Source: Chamaelirium japonicum
Lineage: Eukaryota; Streptophyta; Magnoliopsida; Liliales; Melanthiaceae
Length of the DNA stretch: 64,000 bases
Direction: 5' to 3'
Assembly (NCBI GenBank): GCA_947650365.1
Contig: OX393550.1
Span: 114,744,532-114,808,531 of the forward strand
The translations under genes were made by a program, and so were the position numbers. Numbering within the stretch: the first letter of the stretch is position 1; every line of letters begins with the position of its first letter. Below are positions 33,701 through 41,128 of this stretch, piece after piece. The notes under the pieces were generated by a model. The model was given only the letters and a program-made list of their open reading frames with translations, did not search any database and was not told where the DNA came from.

Positions 33701-36700
33701 CTCGGTGCCAATGGACTTTCATGAATTAAGGCTAAGCAAGAAAAAAACAAACGAACTTACGGGTTCCACCACATGATTTCTTTGGATGAAAGAAGTCTTG
33801 TTTGCATGTAGCTCTCTTGTCTTGTGACTTGTCACACCGCGACTCAACATCCTGAAATCTGCTTGTTGTCTTTTGATTAACCCTTGGGAAATTATGAGGA
33901 CTCAATATTGGTGGTTTAGCTTGTGCGATATCGTTATGACTGCTGCTCGAAGAACTAAATTTAGTTACTTTGCAATGAGGTAATATATAAATATATTCAA
34001 ATTTTCCAGAAAATGGCCCCACCTTTCTTGATTCCTGGTATCACGACTCTTAACAAAATACGAAGATGCTTTCTCACAGCCAGTCCCATCAAACAGTAAA
34101 ACTTTGAAGCAAGAATTTCCAGTGTACTTGAAGACCAAAAGGTCGTGCTCCTTTATACAGTGATCTTTAACAAAATCATTCCAACCAGATTGTAAAAATG
34201 TGTTATCCGGATCCTTTGCTAGCCCAACATGCCATGTATCACCACCGGGACCCTTCAGATTCATAATTGAGGAAAGGTCTCCTTTGAAATGATTCACAAA
34301 CTTCTTAGGTACACTCTACAAAATAATGACACAATTTGCACATGAAGATTTTTCATACGACAACTATATAAGTAAGAGTCTCATCGTCATCCAAGTCTTA
34401 TCCCATCAAGATGGGGTCACCTCTAAGGTAAAACAGACAAGAATTTTCCAACATGTGGTCAACTTGCCGTCAAACGATTGATGCCGAAAACCTGACCAAG
34501 GCAACTTGGCAAGATAGGGTTGTGCCAAGAAATCTAAAAGGCTAGTTGGCAGATATATAGACCAACCTCGTTTGTTACCCAGTTTAAGCTCATTCAACCA
34601 GGGAGCATAAAAGAGAAAGTAATTGAAGATAGAGAGGATCAAGAACAAACATTTAAGAGCCAAGGTTACAATTAATTTGAATCATACACCAAGCTTGGCT
34701 GGTGATTTTATGACAACTCTCACTAATTCGAAATCAGATATTAGAAATTGGAGATAGAAATGATTAAGAAGAAACATTTAAGATCCAAGTTTACAGTTTA
34801 ATTTGGATCATACACATGTTAAGTTTTAAATTGAATATCTAGAAAGTTCTTCAAGATTAATGTAAAGTTTTCTCTAGGATCTTCTTAGGCAGCAAGAAAG
34901 TGTAAATGTAGGAAATATACTTATCTAGAATGTTCCTTGTATCTTGATAGCACTTAGAAGAGATGTATGTAGAAAGTTCTTGTTCCTAGATTTTCTAGGA
35001 AGCTAATGTATTCTAGAATTTTCTTCTAGGATAATAAATAGCAATGTACACATGACATTTCAATCAAGTGAGATAAATTCAAGTCAAGGTCTTCCTTCCA
35101 CTTCTCATTTGCTTGTTTTGTCCTTTTCATTGCTCTCGTTGTGTTATCGATCTTCTTCTACATCCTTCTTTTTCCCCCCTTTCTTCTCTAGGGTTAGGGT
35201 TTCGTCGTGTCCTCTTGGCCTCCTCGGCCGCCACCGCCGAATCAGGGGAGGTCGGGCTTTGGGTCCGCTTGTCTAAGGGGTGGGATCTGACCTCTCTCCC
35301 GTCTCTCTGTGTATAGAGGCGTCTCCGGCGACCGGTGTTTTGTGTTCGTCGAGTTGGAGCTGTGCGACCTTCTTTCCCGCTCGGCTGATCTCTGGAGCTC
35401 GGCGTCGGAGGCTCTTTCTCGCTGGGTTCTGCAGGAAGTTGAATCTGGCCCCGGATGTTGAGGTCCTCTGCCGGTGAATGTCCAGTCCTCTCCTCGGGGC
35501 GGTGGGAGGCTCCTGGCGGGTGGTGGCGACGGCGGCGGTCAACGACAGATTGGAGGCTTGGTGCGATTCCCTTCATTTTTGGCTGCGCTATTGGAGTTGG
35601 CAGTGGATCGCCGATTTTGGCATCTTTTTGTTGCTTTGATGGTGTTTTTTTTTCCCTTTCTTTAGCTCTGTCTTTCTTGTTTCTTTCGGATCTGGTCCGA
35701 TCTACAGTAGGATGCTGCGTGAAGGTTTTTGCCCCTTTTTGTTAGGGTTTGGACCCGAACGCGGTGGCATCTTGTTGGTGTCCCCCCAGGTGGTGGGTAG
35801 GTTTCCGACAGAGAGTGTCGGTCATCTCTGCTAGTGCCGGCATGTAGCGCCTCCCGGAGGTCCGATTGTGGCCTCCCTTTGATGAAGCAAAAAAAAAAAA
35901 GATCTTCTACATCAGTTAAGGATCTCAGGCTAGTGAGAACACTTTTTCCAAGATTTGATAAGTGGATTGTCTGGTATTTGGATATTCATTTCTTTCACAT
36001 GGTATCCGAGCTACAAGGAAGGTTGCGGGTGCTTGTCAAGATCCCTTGATGAAGAAGATCGGTCAGTGCTCCAAAGGTGGATTTGGGCGGTAGATCAAGT
36101 GGGTTCAGAATTGAGTTAATAAATCATTCCAATTACAAGATTTGGAGGACATGCATGGAGTCTTACCTCGTGGGTGAAGACTTGTGGGATGTTGTTTGTA
36201 AATATAGCAACGAGGCTCTTGCAAATGTAGTGAAGAATGTTGTTGGGTTGAACAAATGGAAGATGATGAATGCAAAGGCAAAGTTTTCCTTGAAGCCTAT
36301 CTCGCATGATTTGTTCGAGCACATTACGAGTTGCAGGTCAGCTTGTGAGATTTGGACAACCCTTCATAGGTTGTTCAATAAGAAGAATGAGACGGTTACA
36401 GTTGCTGAATAACGAGCTCGCTACTAGCCTACTATAACCAACCAAGATTTTAAAAAGCACACGGCGAGCCTCAAGGCGTACCTGAGGCATTTTTAGTTCA
36501 TGAGGTGAGGCAAGCCTCAAGGCGTTCCGAGGCATAAACCTCAGTTTTTTACCATGGCATATCAAGGCGGTGCCTCTTAGCATGTATAAGCTATAGGTCA
36601 TAATAGCAAAAAATTTGGTAAACAGGCTTCCCTAATTAACCAATTTTGATGGTGAAAGGGTGCACGAAGGTTGTCAATATGGGAAAGCACATTGCCTTTC

Positions 36701-39700
36701 ATTTGACAGATTGTTATCAAGGTGAAAGGGTCTGTTAGAGCTAATTTATAGTGATTTGATCGGATCTTGTGCCACACCCTCATATTCGAGCTTTCATTTC
36801 ATGCTATTATTTGTGGATGACTTCGCAAGGTATATATGAGTCTACTTTGTAAAAAAGAAGTCTGAAGTATTTTCGAAGTTTAAAGAATTTAAAATGACAG
36901 TGGAAGGGTTTCTTAATAGGAGAATTAAGTGCTTAAGGACAAACAATGAAGGAGAGTTTATATCCAAGGAGTTCTCATTTTGCAAGATGAATGGTATTGA
37001 CAAGGAAATTACATGTGCATACACACCTAACAAAATGGTATGGCAGAAAGAAAGTTCAGACACATTGTGGAGACTGGAGACTTGCAAGCGAAGACTATAT
37101 GCAAAAAATTTACTTAAGACCTTATGGGAGGAGACTATGGCCAAGGTTTGAAATTTCGGTAAGGCCTTAAGGGCGGAGACAATGGCCAAGGTTTAAAATT
37201 TCATTAAAATTTCAAAATTTCGGCAAAATATTTCGGTTTCGACCTAACGCAAAACGAATTGGGTTCCGAAACATCGAATTGTTACTATTACGCCGAAGTT
37301 TCAGTTTCAAAGAGCATTTAGGACAATTTCGAGTTTCGACCGAAACCAGCCCACGCATTTCGTAAAACTTGTGGGCTAGTTTCAAAAAACCTTAGGTTGT
37401 TTCGGAAAACTATGGGCTGGCTAGGTCTTTAAATGGGGGGGTTTCGATTTAAACCACCTAACTTCGTCGGATTTCGACCGAAACCTCGTCGGATCTTGTA
37501 GCCAGAGGGCCGGAGTCTCCAGAGCTTGTCAGAATCGCCAGAATCTGACACAGGAGCTCGCCAGAGTCACCGAATTTCGCTGGAATTCAATGCCGCCTCG
37601 CCGGATTTTACCGAAATCGTAAGATTTCACCGTCGGACAGTCGGACCTCGTCGGATTCACCAAAAAACGTCGTCGGACCCTGCCGGATTTGTCGGATCTA
37701 GACAGATTCTTCATATCTCATCGCCTGATTCGTTAGATCTTATCGCCAGGTATAAAAACTTGTAAATTAATTTGTATTTATAAATTATAAAAAAATTTAA
37801 ATCGCTATTATCTTTTAAAAAAAATTAACAGATGACCTCACAGCCTCCCCCACATAGGAATTCAGGATCAAAAGACGTAAGTTAGCAGCACAAGTTTCTC
37901 TTGGACGCAAAGAAGCAAAAGTCACAGCGTAGATACTATGACAAATAGATCGAAAGTGAAGATGTTACATGGTCGAAGCACTCATTGAATGCTTCCCTGA
38001 TGTAGCAGAGTGCTTGAAGGCACTGACTGAGATCAAAATAGTCATGCACACTAAGGAGCGAGGAATATAAAGGAGTATAGATTCGAACCCCCGATCCAGA
38101 CTCCATCCACCAAAGGTTATTCAGAACCAAATAATGATATCGAGTGCCCCTTCGATGTCAAGACAGAAGAGGAGAGAGCTCAATATCGACGGGCAGTCTT
38201 AGATTCGAGACAGATCCAGTACGAGCGAGTTGAGTGAGACTAGAAGCCGCCGCAGTTTGGTCCCAGCGAAGTGGACCTGGTCCGTCAGCCGGAGGTTATA
38301 GTGGTGTTCGTACATCAGGGCTAATGATGATGAGTTTAGTTGGACGACGAGCGAAGAAAGTTGACTTAGACGAACGAGAATGAGTGATTTTCAAGACGAA
38401 AACAATGTAAATTTATATAAATAAATAAAGCTTTGGTGTGTGTTTTCTCCAAACAATTCAAGTAAATATGCATGATGCACAACTATAAAAGACTTCAATT
38501 TAAATTTTCAAAATAAAATCCAGTAAATAACCCCTTTTTGGACCATTTCGAAAAAAATTTACCATTTCGGTCGAAATTTCGGTTTTGGCCATGACCGAAA
38601 CCAGACACGAAACCAAAGTTTAAAATCATGGATATGGCTTGAGTAGTCTATGTGATAAATCAGATGCCTCTTAGCCCGATTAATATGAAGTCTCCTAATA
38701 AACTGATGTCTAGGAAGAAACCTAGTGCGAAACACTTTAAAGTGTTCGGATCAATTTGTTATGTTCATGAAAGAACAAAGCTAGATGTTAAGGCAAAAAA
38801 AGTGTATATTAATCGGTTATGATGAGAGAAAAAAGGGATCGACAAGTATGGATCCTATGACCCATAACTTCATAATTTCAAGAGATATTTTCGAGGTCTC
38901 ATCTTTCTATTAGAAGGAAGTAGCTTCCATTGGAGGTAGTGATGGTAGCATACATGTCGATATTCAGTCAGAAGCACAAATAAGCTCTCATGTGACTTCT
39001 AATGCTTTTAATAATCTCCATACTCTACTTCTACAATAATTGGGGACCAAAGCTATAGGGGAAAGTACAACCATAAAATATCAACAAGCGGATGCTGACA
39101 CAAAGAAGGTAGGTGAGAATAGAAGTCTTAGAAGATCAAAGAGAATCATTGTCAAGCCAGCACGGTATAGAGATGGCAACCGGGTATGCATGTATTCTTG
39201 CTTCCTTGATGGTTCGAATGATGATAGTATGATACAACATCATGTTATAATGAAGCTATGGGAATCGATGAATGGGAGAGAAAACCACATATGAAGAAAT
39301 AAAGGAGCTTATGGAAAATGAGACATGGGACCTTGTGCCTAAACTAAACCAAAAGATGAGAAGTCAATCACATGTAAATCAATTAACAAAGTGAAGCGTA
39401 AGGTAGATGGAAGTATAGATTGGTTCAAGGCACGGCTATGACCATGATTCTCTCAAAAATATGGAGAAGACTATGAAGAGTTAGTCTAGTAGCAAAGATG
39501 ACTTCAGTACAAGTTGTTATATCACTGGTAGCTAGCAAAGGATGGAAATTATGGCAACTAGACGTAAAGAATGTCTTCTTATATGGAGAAATCGACAAAG
39601 ACATATACATGGAGCATCCACCAGGGTATGTTTCACATGATAATCCGGATCTTGTCTAAAAACTCAAGAAACCACTTTACGGTCTTAAGCAAGCCCCAAG

Positions 39701-41128
39701 AGTGTGGTAGTTTGGTACGGTAAGAATTGTAAGATCAAAGAGAATCTATCATTTTGTGGTTATCATGCTTATAATTTAGATCCTAGCCAGTTTGTGAAGA
39801 AACAAGGTTATTTACGTGTGATTGTCCTATTATATGTGGACGACATGATAGTCACAAGTAACAATGATGGAGATATTGCTAAACTTTGAGTCAGGCTCTC
39901 CATTCGGTTTGAAACGAAAGGCTTGGATGAGTTAAGTCACTTCCCAGGCTTGGAAGTGGAAAAAGTAAAGGATGGGATGTTTTTATCCCAAAGAAGCTAC
40001 GTGGAAAAGCTTGTCCATAAGTTCAAGCTAAACAAATCCAAAGATGCTCCACTCCTCTAGATGCCAATATAAAGATTAGGCAAGAAGAGGCCAAGCTTCT
40101 TCCAAATCCTTGACTATATCGTGCTCTCGTGGTAAGTCATATAAATTTGACTATCACAAGATCAGATATTGCTTTCTCGGTTGGACTAGTCAGTCGGTTT
40201 GAGGGATCCACAAAAACCACATTTAGATGCAGCAAAATGACTTTTGAAGTATGAATCTTATACAATTAATATGGGTCTCATTTATAAGAAGAGAAGTAGT
40301 TCAAACTAAAGGGATAGACTGATGTTTACTTTGGTGGAAACTTGGACGATCGAAGATCGACATCAACTTATGCATTCTTATGTGGATCAATTGGTATTTC
40401 CCAGTGCAGCAAGAATCAAGATTCAGTCACTTTTTCAACAACAAGGCATAGTACAAGGCTTCATCTCTTTCCGAACAAGAGTGTGGCTAAGGCGATTAAT
40501 CGAGGATATCCATTCACCAATTGACCAATTCAAAATCCTACCACAATTGTTGGTGACAATCAAAATGCAATAAAGCTTGCCACTAACCTTGTATGCCATA
40601 CAAGGACAAAACGTATAGAGATTGAGCATCGTTTCATTCGAGAGAGGTGTTGGAAGGTAATATCAAAGTGCAAGAAGTTCTAAGTGATGCAAACATTACT
40701 GAAATTTTTACAAAATCACTTTTGAAAGGACCGTTTGAAGCTCTTTGCACACATATTGGGCTTTTTTTTTTTGACATCGGCAGGTGTCCCGAAACCTTTT
40801 GGGCAATGGACCCAGTTCGCGCTCGAACTAATCCCTCCAAGAATGTACACTGACCAAGTTTCCCTATACACTTTAAGAAAGATTCATGTAATTGTTTTCT
40901 AAAAAGATCTTGGCCGGTCAGTTTATGACATCACTCACTAATTAGATCTCAAGTAACCATATTGTGCTGAAAATAAATTGAAGGAGGTGGGGATTGTTTT
41001 GAGAGCGTTACCACTTTCTCACAGAAATCGCCAATCATGATTTTGAAGAAATGCATCCCCTTTGCATCGAAATGATTCCAGTAGTAGTGCTCCTCCCATT
41101 TCTTGCAGCTCTCGCAACCCTCCTCCAT
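18533..41128 (-). CDS. B3-domain (REM-type) transcription factor, copy A, five exons, 357 aa
   Basis: A plant-specific DNA-binding protein with two B3 domains, expected in the nucleus; its target is unknown. Exons (minus): 41128-41012, 34315-34023, 33954-33761, 33344-33121 and 18778-18533, all with GT-AG borders and total length 1074 nt with no internal stop. Residues 1-24 carry the signature CESCKKWEEHYYWNH seen in multi-B3 REM proteins. B3 domain 1 spans about 26-130 (HFFKIMIGDF, SVPKKFVNHF, WNDFVKDHCIKEHDLLVFKY, SSYFV). A Ser/Lys-rich linker follows. B3 domain 2 spans 254-357 (NPFFMSVI, FSRTHLPTKS, GWERFSLDNNLKVGDVCLFEL). Introns 1 and 4 are packed with transposons, so expression is unproven. 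The start is the only ATG before the signature. The paralogue is copy B. Confidence 0.85.
19268..19397 (-). repeat. Copia 3' LTR
   Basis: 130 bp, TG...CA. It is 98 percent identical to the 24429-24558 copy by direct count (two transitions, G/A and C/T). Confidence 0.95.
19411..20838 (-). CDS. Copia reverse transcriptase and RNase H
   Basis: 475 open codons, part of the pol polyprotein. Visible blocks are CKWIFKVKTRPDGS, ARGFSQEYGIDYKETFAPV, LHQMDVTNAFLHGDLSEEVYM, GLKQAPHAWFERF, the catalytic LLYVDDMIITG, LVGMLVYLTMTRPDI, then RNase H with AYSDADWAGD, STTGYCVFLG, SRSSTEAEYRAM-like and HIEVDCHYVR. It ends in the usual QTADFLTKPL tail. The open frame starts after an in-frame TGA at 20842-20844 where copias have Trp (TWELVP), so the polyprotein is interrupted. 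The domain itself looks full length. It copies element RNA to cDNA in cytoplasmic particles. Confidence 0.9.
   Translation of the reverse strand: MVPCPSGVVSVSCKWIFKVKTRPDGSIERHKSRLVARGFSQEYGIDYKETFAPVARMTTVRTLLAVAAARGWPLHQMDVTNAFLHGDLSEEVYMAPPPGTSVPPGHVCRLRRDIYGLKQAPHAWFERFRSAVLAAGFVERHFDYALFTHSSSQGIAVLLLYVDDMIITGDDSATIASLQRHLQSQFEMKDLGSLRYFLGLEIARSARGLLVSQQKYISDILADAALTDTRTADTPMDLNLKLLATDGEPLQDVSRYQRLVGMLVYLTMTRPDIAHAVGIVSQFVQAPRSVHYAAVLRIIRYLRGTITRSLLFPSTSPLVLRAYSDADWAGDAATRRSTTGYCVFLGDSLISWCSKKQESVARSSTEAEYRAMASTTAEIIWLRRLLLDLGVVISGPTPLFCDNRSAIQIASNPVFHERTKHIEVDCHYVRQAFIDHTISLPFISSSEQTADFLTKPLTIARFRHFLGKLSVHDPP
21168..22190 (-). pseudogene. Copia integrase
   Basis: The minus strand encodes CTGCRLAKHLALPFS (zinc-binding end), FDLVHSDIWGPAP (first catalytic Asp), then in other frames DDYSR-like and FRSDCAKEY (second Asp), CPHTHEQNGVAERKHRHVLETARALL (catalytic Glu), TPYERL, LRTFGCTCFVLLPP and YRCYDP. 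Frame changes near 22190 and between 22060 and 21940 and an in-frame TGA at 21972-21974 disable it. Downstream (21381-20965) a Pro-rich linker with long Pro runs, coded by a GGT-repeat on the plus strand, joins integrase to RT. Confidence 0.8.
22193..23815 (-). CDS. Copia gag, zinc knuckle and protease
   Basis: 540 codons starting MASPAVPSVVAISPPLKAV. The gag part covers about 1-260 (WEYLRDRFLPRGGARRHQL, FFSQMSAYWHELDSL). The nucleocapsid knuckle CHYCKEPGHMKREC is near residue 270, then a Gly/Arg-rich stretch. The aspartic protease box is WIFDSGASCHLTFDS. The gag-pre-integrase DLWHRRLGHISSDRL is at the end. It is open throughout, so gag may still be made. The ATG is about 614 bp downstream of the 5' LTR on the element strand, after a C-rich repeat leader. 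Confidence 0.9.
   Translation of the reverse strand: MASPAVPSVVAISPPLKAVAFQLSSASDWPDWSLTVEALTVEAALFSRDLWGHITGEDTPPTDYFGSSSVSSSAASSAATATTATTVAALTWRHHDQAIRAYLLDSVARPLLAPIGRLSTARAMWEYLRDRFLPRGGARRHQLICDSQSARQGERTIQDFFSQMSAYWHELDSLIPERCACPRSRDFQCYLDEGHLHQFLAALRLEFALIAAQLLHREPLPRLEDALLALVDEETLLQTQGARPPPLAPSSDTVLAAGFSDKAVFCHYCKEPGHMKRECPTRPPRNPRWGSDERAPRWASTSRDDRRGGRGGRSRGCGSSFFRHFGGTFATVEASMLPTATTAPSQPEPDRLQRLEELLLRHLASTGSATAHGLSVTSGTTAPWIFDSGASCHLTFDSTVLTDCSSTTTHQEVRTADGTLVPIPQCGSITTTSDPSGRLTLPHVHHAPRLNINLISISSLCDSGLTVTFTPSVCVVQDSRTGQRIGLGRRAGGLYQLDHLHVSSVASVMSVTSDADLWHRRLGHISSDRLKSVFHSGALG
23870..24330. repeat. G-rich minisatellite in copia 5' leader
   Basis: On the plus strand, units beginning GGGGGATGTAGGTGGTGGC (or GTCGGTGGTGGC) recur at about 23882, 24012 and 24155, each followed by GGGTTTCGGGTGGCCGG repeats. 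The plus strand has very many runs of three or more G. The element transcript carries the C-rich strand. A 224-codon Pro-rich frame (24398-23724, minus) runs through it, overlapping the gag start in another frame. Confidence 0.85.
24429..24558 (-). repeat. Copia 5' LTR
   Basis: 130 bp, followed on the element strand by TGGTATCAGAGCTCTAGGG. The first 12 bases are the primer-binding site. Confidence 0.95.
24564..25394. other. B3 copy A intron 4 sequence
   Basis: No gene is visible. Blocks at 24564-24700 and 24910-24990 align with 59091-59160 and 59233-59300 in copy B, which marks this as ancestral intron. Confidence 0.6.
25395..26454. mobile_element. Non-autonomous hAT element, 1.06 kb
   Basis: It starts TAGGCCCATTAA and ends TTAACAGGCGTA, with short imperfect inverted ends. 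It is flanked by a perfect 8-bp direct repeat GTCGTGGC (25387-25394 and 26455-26462). Both subterminal regions are rich in GGGCCGGGC/GGCCCGGCC words. The interior (about 25660-26130) repeats AAGCTCG, CAAGCTCAAGC and AACAAGC words. No protein is encoded. It is absent from the aligned part of copy B. Confidence 0.8.
26463..27640. other. B3 copy A intron 4 sequence
   Basis: It is AT-rich with no gene. A phrase at 26520-26575 (ATTGTCGGATTGAATGTAAA) repeats the one at 25351, a local duplication of the hAT insertion site. 27440-27640 aligns with 59525-59750. Confidence 0.55.
27950..29160. other. 1.2-kb segment present in copy A only
   Basis: In copy B the sequence passes directly from CCAAAGTGATA to AAATGGAAGGTTTC (about 60021-60045), so this block was gained in A or lost in B. 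It contains a run of 20 C (28437-28456), a TC-rich tract and, at 28560-28790, promoter/leader-like sequence (CTATAAAGAG). No coding domain is seen. Confidence 0.5.
29190..29965. repeat. Degenerate tandem array of GAGCTCGTCTGAGGTGACGTCAG units
   Basis: Units of roughly 65-80 bp alternate AGAGAGCTCGCCTGATGTGG CGACAGCCCGACGTCC with GGAGCTCGTCTGAGGTGACG TCAGCATGACGTCAGC. The array resumes at 30716-30900 after the Cassandra insertion and is shared with 60300-60860. The units contain TGACGTCA-like palindromes. Confidence 0.8.
30171..30270 (+). other. 5S rRNA-derived segment, Cassandra LTR 1
   Basis: It keeps the 5S internal promoter region (AAGTTAAGCG-like A box and the GGATGGGTGA C box) with few changes. 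The first third of 5S is replaced by unrelated sequence, so it is not a 5S gene but may still bind TFIIIA and Pol III. A TATATAA lies at about 30128-30134. Confidence 0.85.
30571..30670 (+). other. 5S rRNA-derived segment, Cassandra LTR 2
   Basis: Same segment as in LTR 1 with more changes (AGTTAAGCATGCTCAAACGA, AATAATATTAGGATGGGTGA), so the two LTRs have aged apart. Confidence 0.85.
31640..33120. other. B3 copy A intron 4 sequence next to exon 4
   Basis: No gene is visible. 31830-33120 aligns with 61250-62189 in copy B with some indels. An AATCAATCTCAA(A/G)GTTTC phrase is duplicated at about 31650 and 31686. Confidence 0.6.
33121..33344 (-). CDS. B3 copy A exon 4, linker and first strand of B3 domain 2
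   Basis: 224 nt after acceptor TGGTTTAG. It encodes an acidic linker (RIEQESDELQDENATF), then KAIKLARVIQPRNPFFMSVI, the entry to a second B3 domain. The donor is TTA|GTAAGT. The next exon is 14.3 kb away. Confidence 0.85.
33761..33954 (-). CDS. B3 copy A exon 3, Ser/Lys-rich linker
   Basis: 194 nt after acceptor AATTTAG. It encodes a run of six to seven Ser, then HNDIAQAKPPIL and a basic stretch (CDKSQDKRATCKQ, HPKKSCGG). The donor ACCC|GTAAGT matches the plant consensus well. Confidence 0.85.
34023..34315 (-). CDS. B3 copy A exon 2, core of B3 domain 1
   Basis: 293 nt after the acceptor TTTTGTAG, encoding SVPKKFVNHFKGDL through SSYFVKSRDTRNQE. The donor is AAAG|GTGGGG, phase 2. It is about 87 percent identical in protein to 63264-62972 in copy B. 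Confidence 0.9.
34316..34816. other. B3 copy A intron 1, right of the copia remnant
   Basis: Non-coding. It aligns with 63265-63774. An open frame on minus (34663-34406; MALKCLFLILSI...) is partly open in copy B as well, but it shows no domain and lacks splice logic, so it is treated as intron. Confidence 0.5.
35165..35900 (+). mobile_element. Poly-A retroposon inserted in the copia LTR
   Basis: About 736 bp end in 12 A (35889-35900) and are flanked by GATCTTCTTCTACATC (35149-35164) and GATCTTCTACATC (35901-35913), a target duplication of about 13 bp. The body begins TC-rich, contains GGGTTAGGGTTTCGTCG and is GC-rich (Gly/Arg/Pro codons in all frames). It has no tRNA boxes and no LINE protein that I can see, so it could be a 5'- and 3'-truncated LINE, a SINE or a retroposed transcript. 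Confidence 0.6.
36077..36412 (+). pseudogene. Copia gag fragment (UBN2-type)
   Basis: 111 codons: FRIELINHSNYKIWRTCMES, DLWDVVCKYSNEAL, then WKMMNAKAKFSLKPISHDLF and CRSACEIWTTLHRLFNKKNE. This is the N-terminal gag pattern of Tork/Tnt1-like copias. It is cut at 36412 by unrelated sequence; nucleocapsid and protease are missing. Confidence 0.8.
36448..36600. mobile_element. Possible small element with CAAGATTTTAAAA end
   Basis: CCAAGATTTTAAAAAGCACA followed by repeated GCCTCAAGGCGTACCTGAGG words interrupts gag. The same start, CCAAGGTTTTTAATAGCACA, occurs at about 63961 in copy B, so the insertion is ancestral. The right end is not defined. Confidence 0.4.
36780..38830 (+). pseudogene. Copia integrase remnants
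   Basis: Broken frames read KVLKDKQ...EGEFISKEF, then AERKFRHIVETGD, and, after the hAT-like insertion, VYVINQMPLSPINMKSP, KHFKVFGSICYVH. These are the order and spacing of a copia integrase core and its C-terminal part. Multiple stops. Confidence 0.65.
37142..38630. mobile_element. hAT-like non-autonomous element in copia integrase
   Basis: It starts CAAGGTTTGAAATTTCGG and ends near TTTAAAATCATG. The flanks ACTATGGC (37134-37141) and GATATGGC (38631-38638) agree at six of eight bases, an aged 8-bp target duplication. The integrase reading resumes right after it (VYVINQMPLSPIN). Subterminal regions are full of TTTCGGT/ACCGAAA words. The interior has CGCCGGATT repeats and, at about 37830, a trace reading MTSQPPPHRNSG, but no intact transposase. 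The first 20 bp with 26 bp of host are duplicated in tandem (37142 and 37188). Confidence 0.65.
39300..40640 (+). pseudogene. Copia reverse transcriptase and RNase H remnants
   Basis: Recognisable pieces in several frames are LMENETWDLVPKL, FSFCGYHAYNLDPSQFVKK, VIVLLYVDDMIVTSNNDGDI (catalytic box, about 39815-39870), ETKGLDELSHFPGLEV, then RSTSTYAFLCGSIG and HSTRLHLF in the RNase H part. Stops and frameshifts throughout make it inactive. Confidence 0.75.
41012..41128 (-). CDS. B3 copy A exon 1
   Basis: 39 codons with the start codon, the CxxC..W..HYYW signature and the first strand of B3 domain 1 (MHFFKIMIGDF). The donor is GTG|GTAACG, phase 0. The old copia in intron 1 ends only about 20 bp from this donor. 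Confidence 0.85.

Larger units (their letters stand above)
34817..40993 (+). mobile_element. Degenerate Ty1/copia retrotransposon in B3 intron 1
   Basis: The 5' LTR (34817-35999) starts TGTTAAGTTTTAAATTG and is followed by the primer site TGGTATCCGAGC (36000). A gag piece (36077-36412), integrase pieces (36780-37141, 38631-38830), RT (39300-40120) and RNase H remnants (40310-40640) follow, ending in the purine tract GAAGGAGGTGGGGA (about 40980-40993). No 3' LTR is left; exon 1 of the B3 gene begins about 20 bp further. Many stops. Copy B keeps the first 25 bp of the LTR joined directly to gag (63775-63860), so the insertion is older than the duplication. Confidence 0.8.

Noticed and set aside
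34406-34663. Conserved 85-codon frame near B3 exon 2, also partly open at 63412-63621
   Set aside because: Conservation is explained by the duplication. It is shorter in copy B, has no B3 pattern, and exon 1 was found at 41128-41012 instead.
35127-35745. Overlapping 60-150 codon frames
   Set aside because: They occur in all frames of a GC-rich retroposon with a poly-A tail and have no domain.
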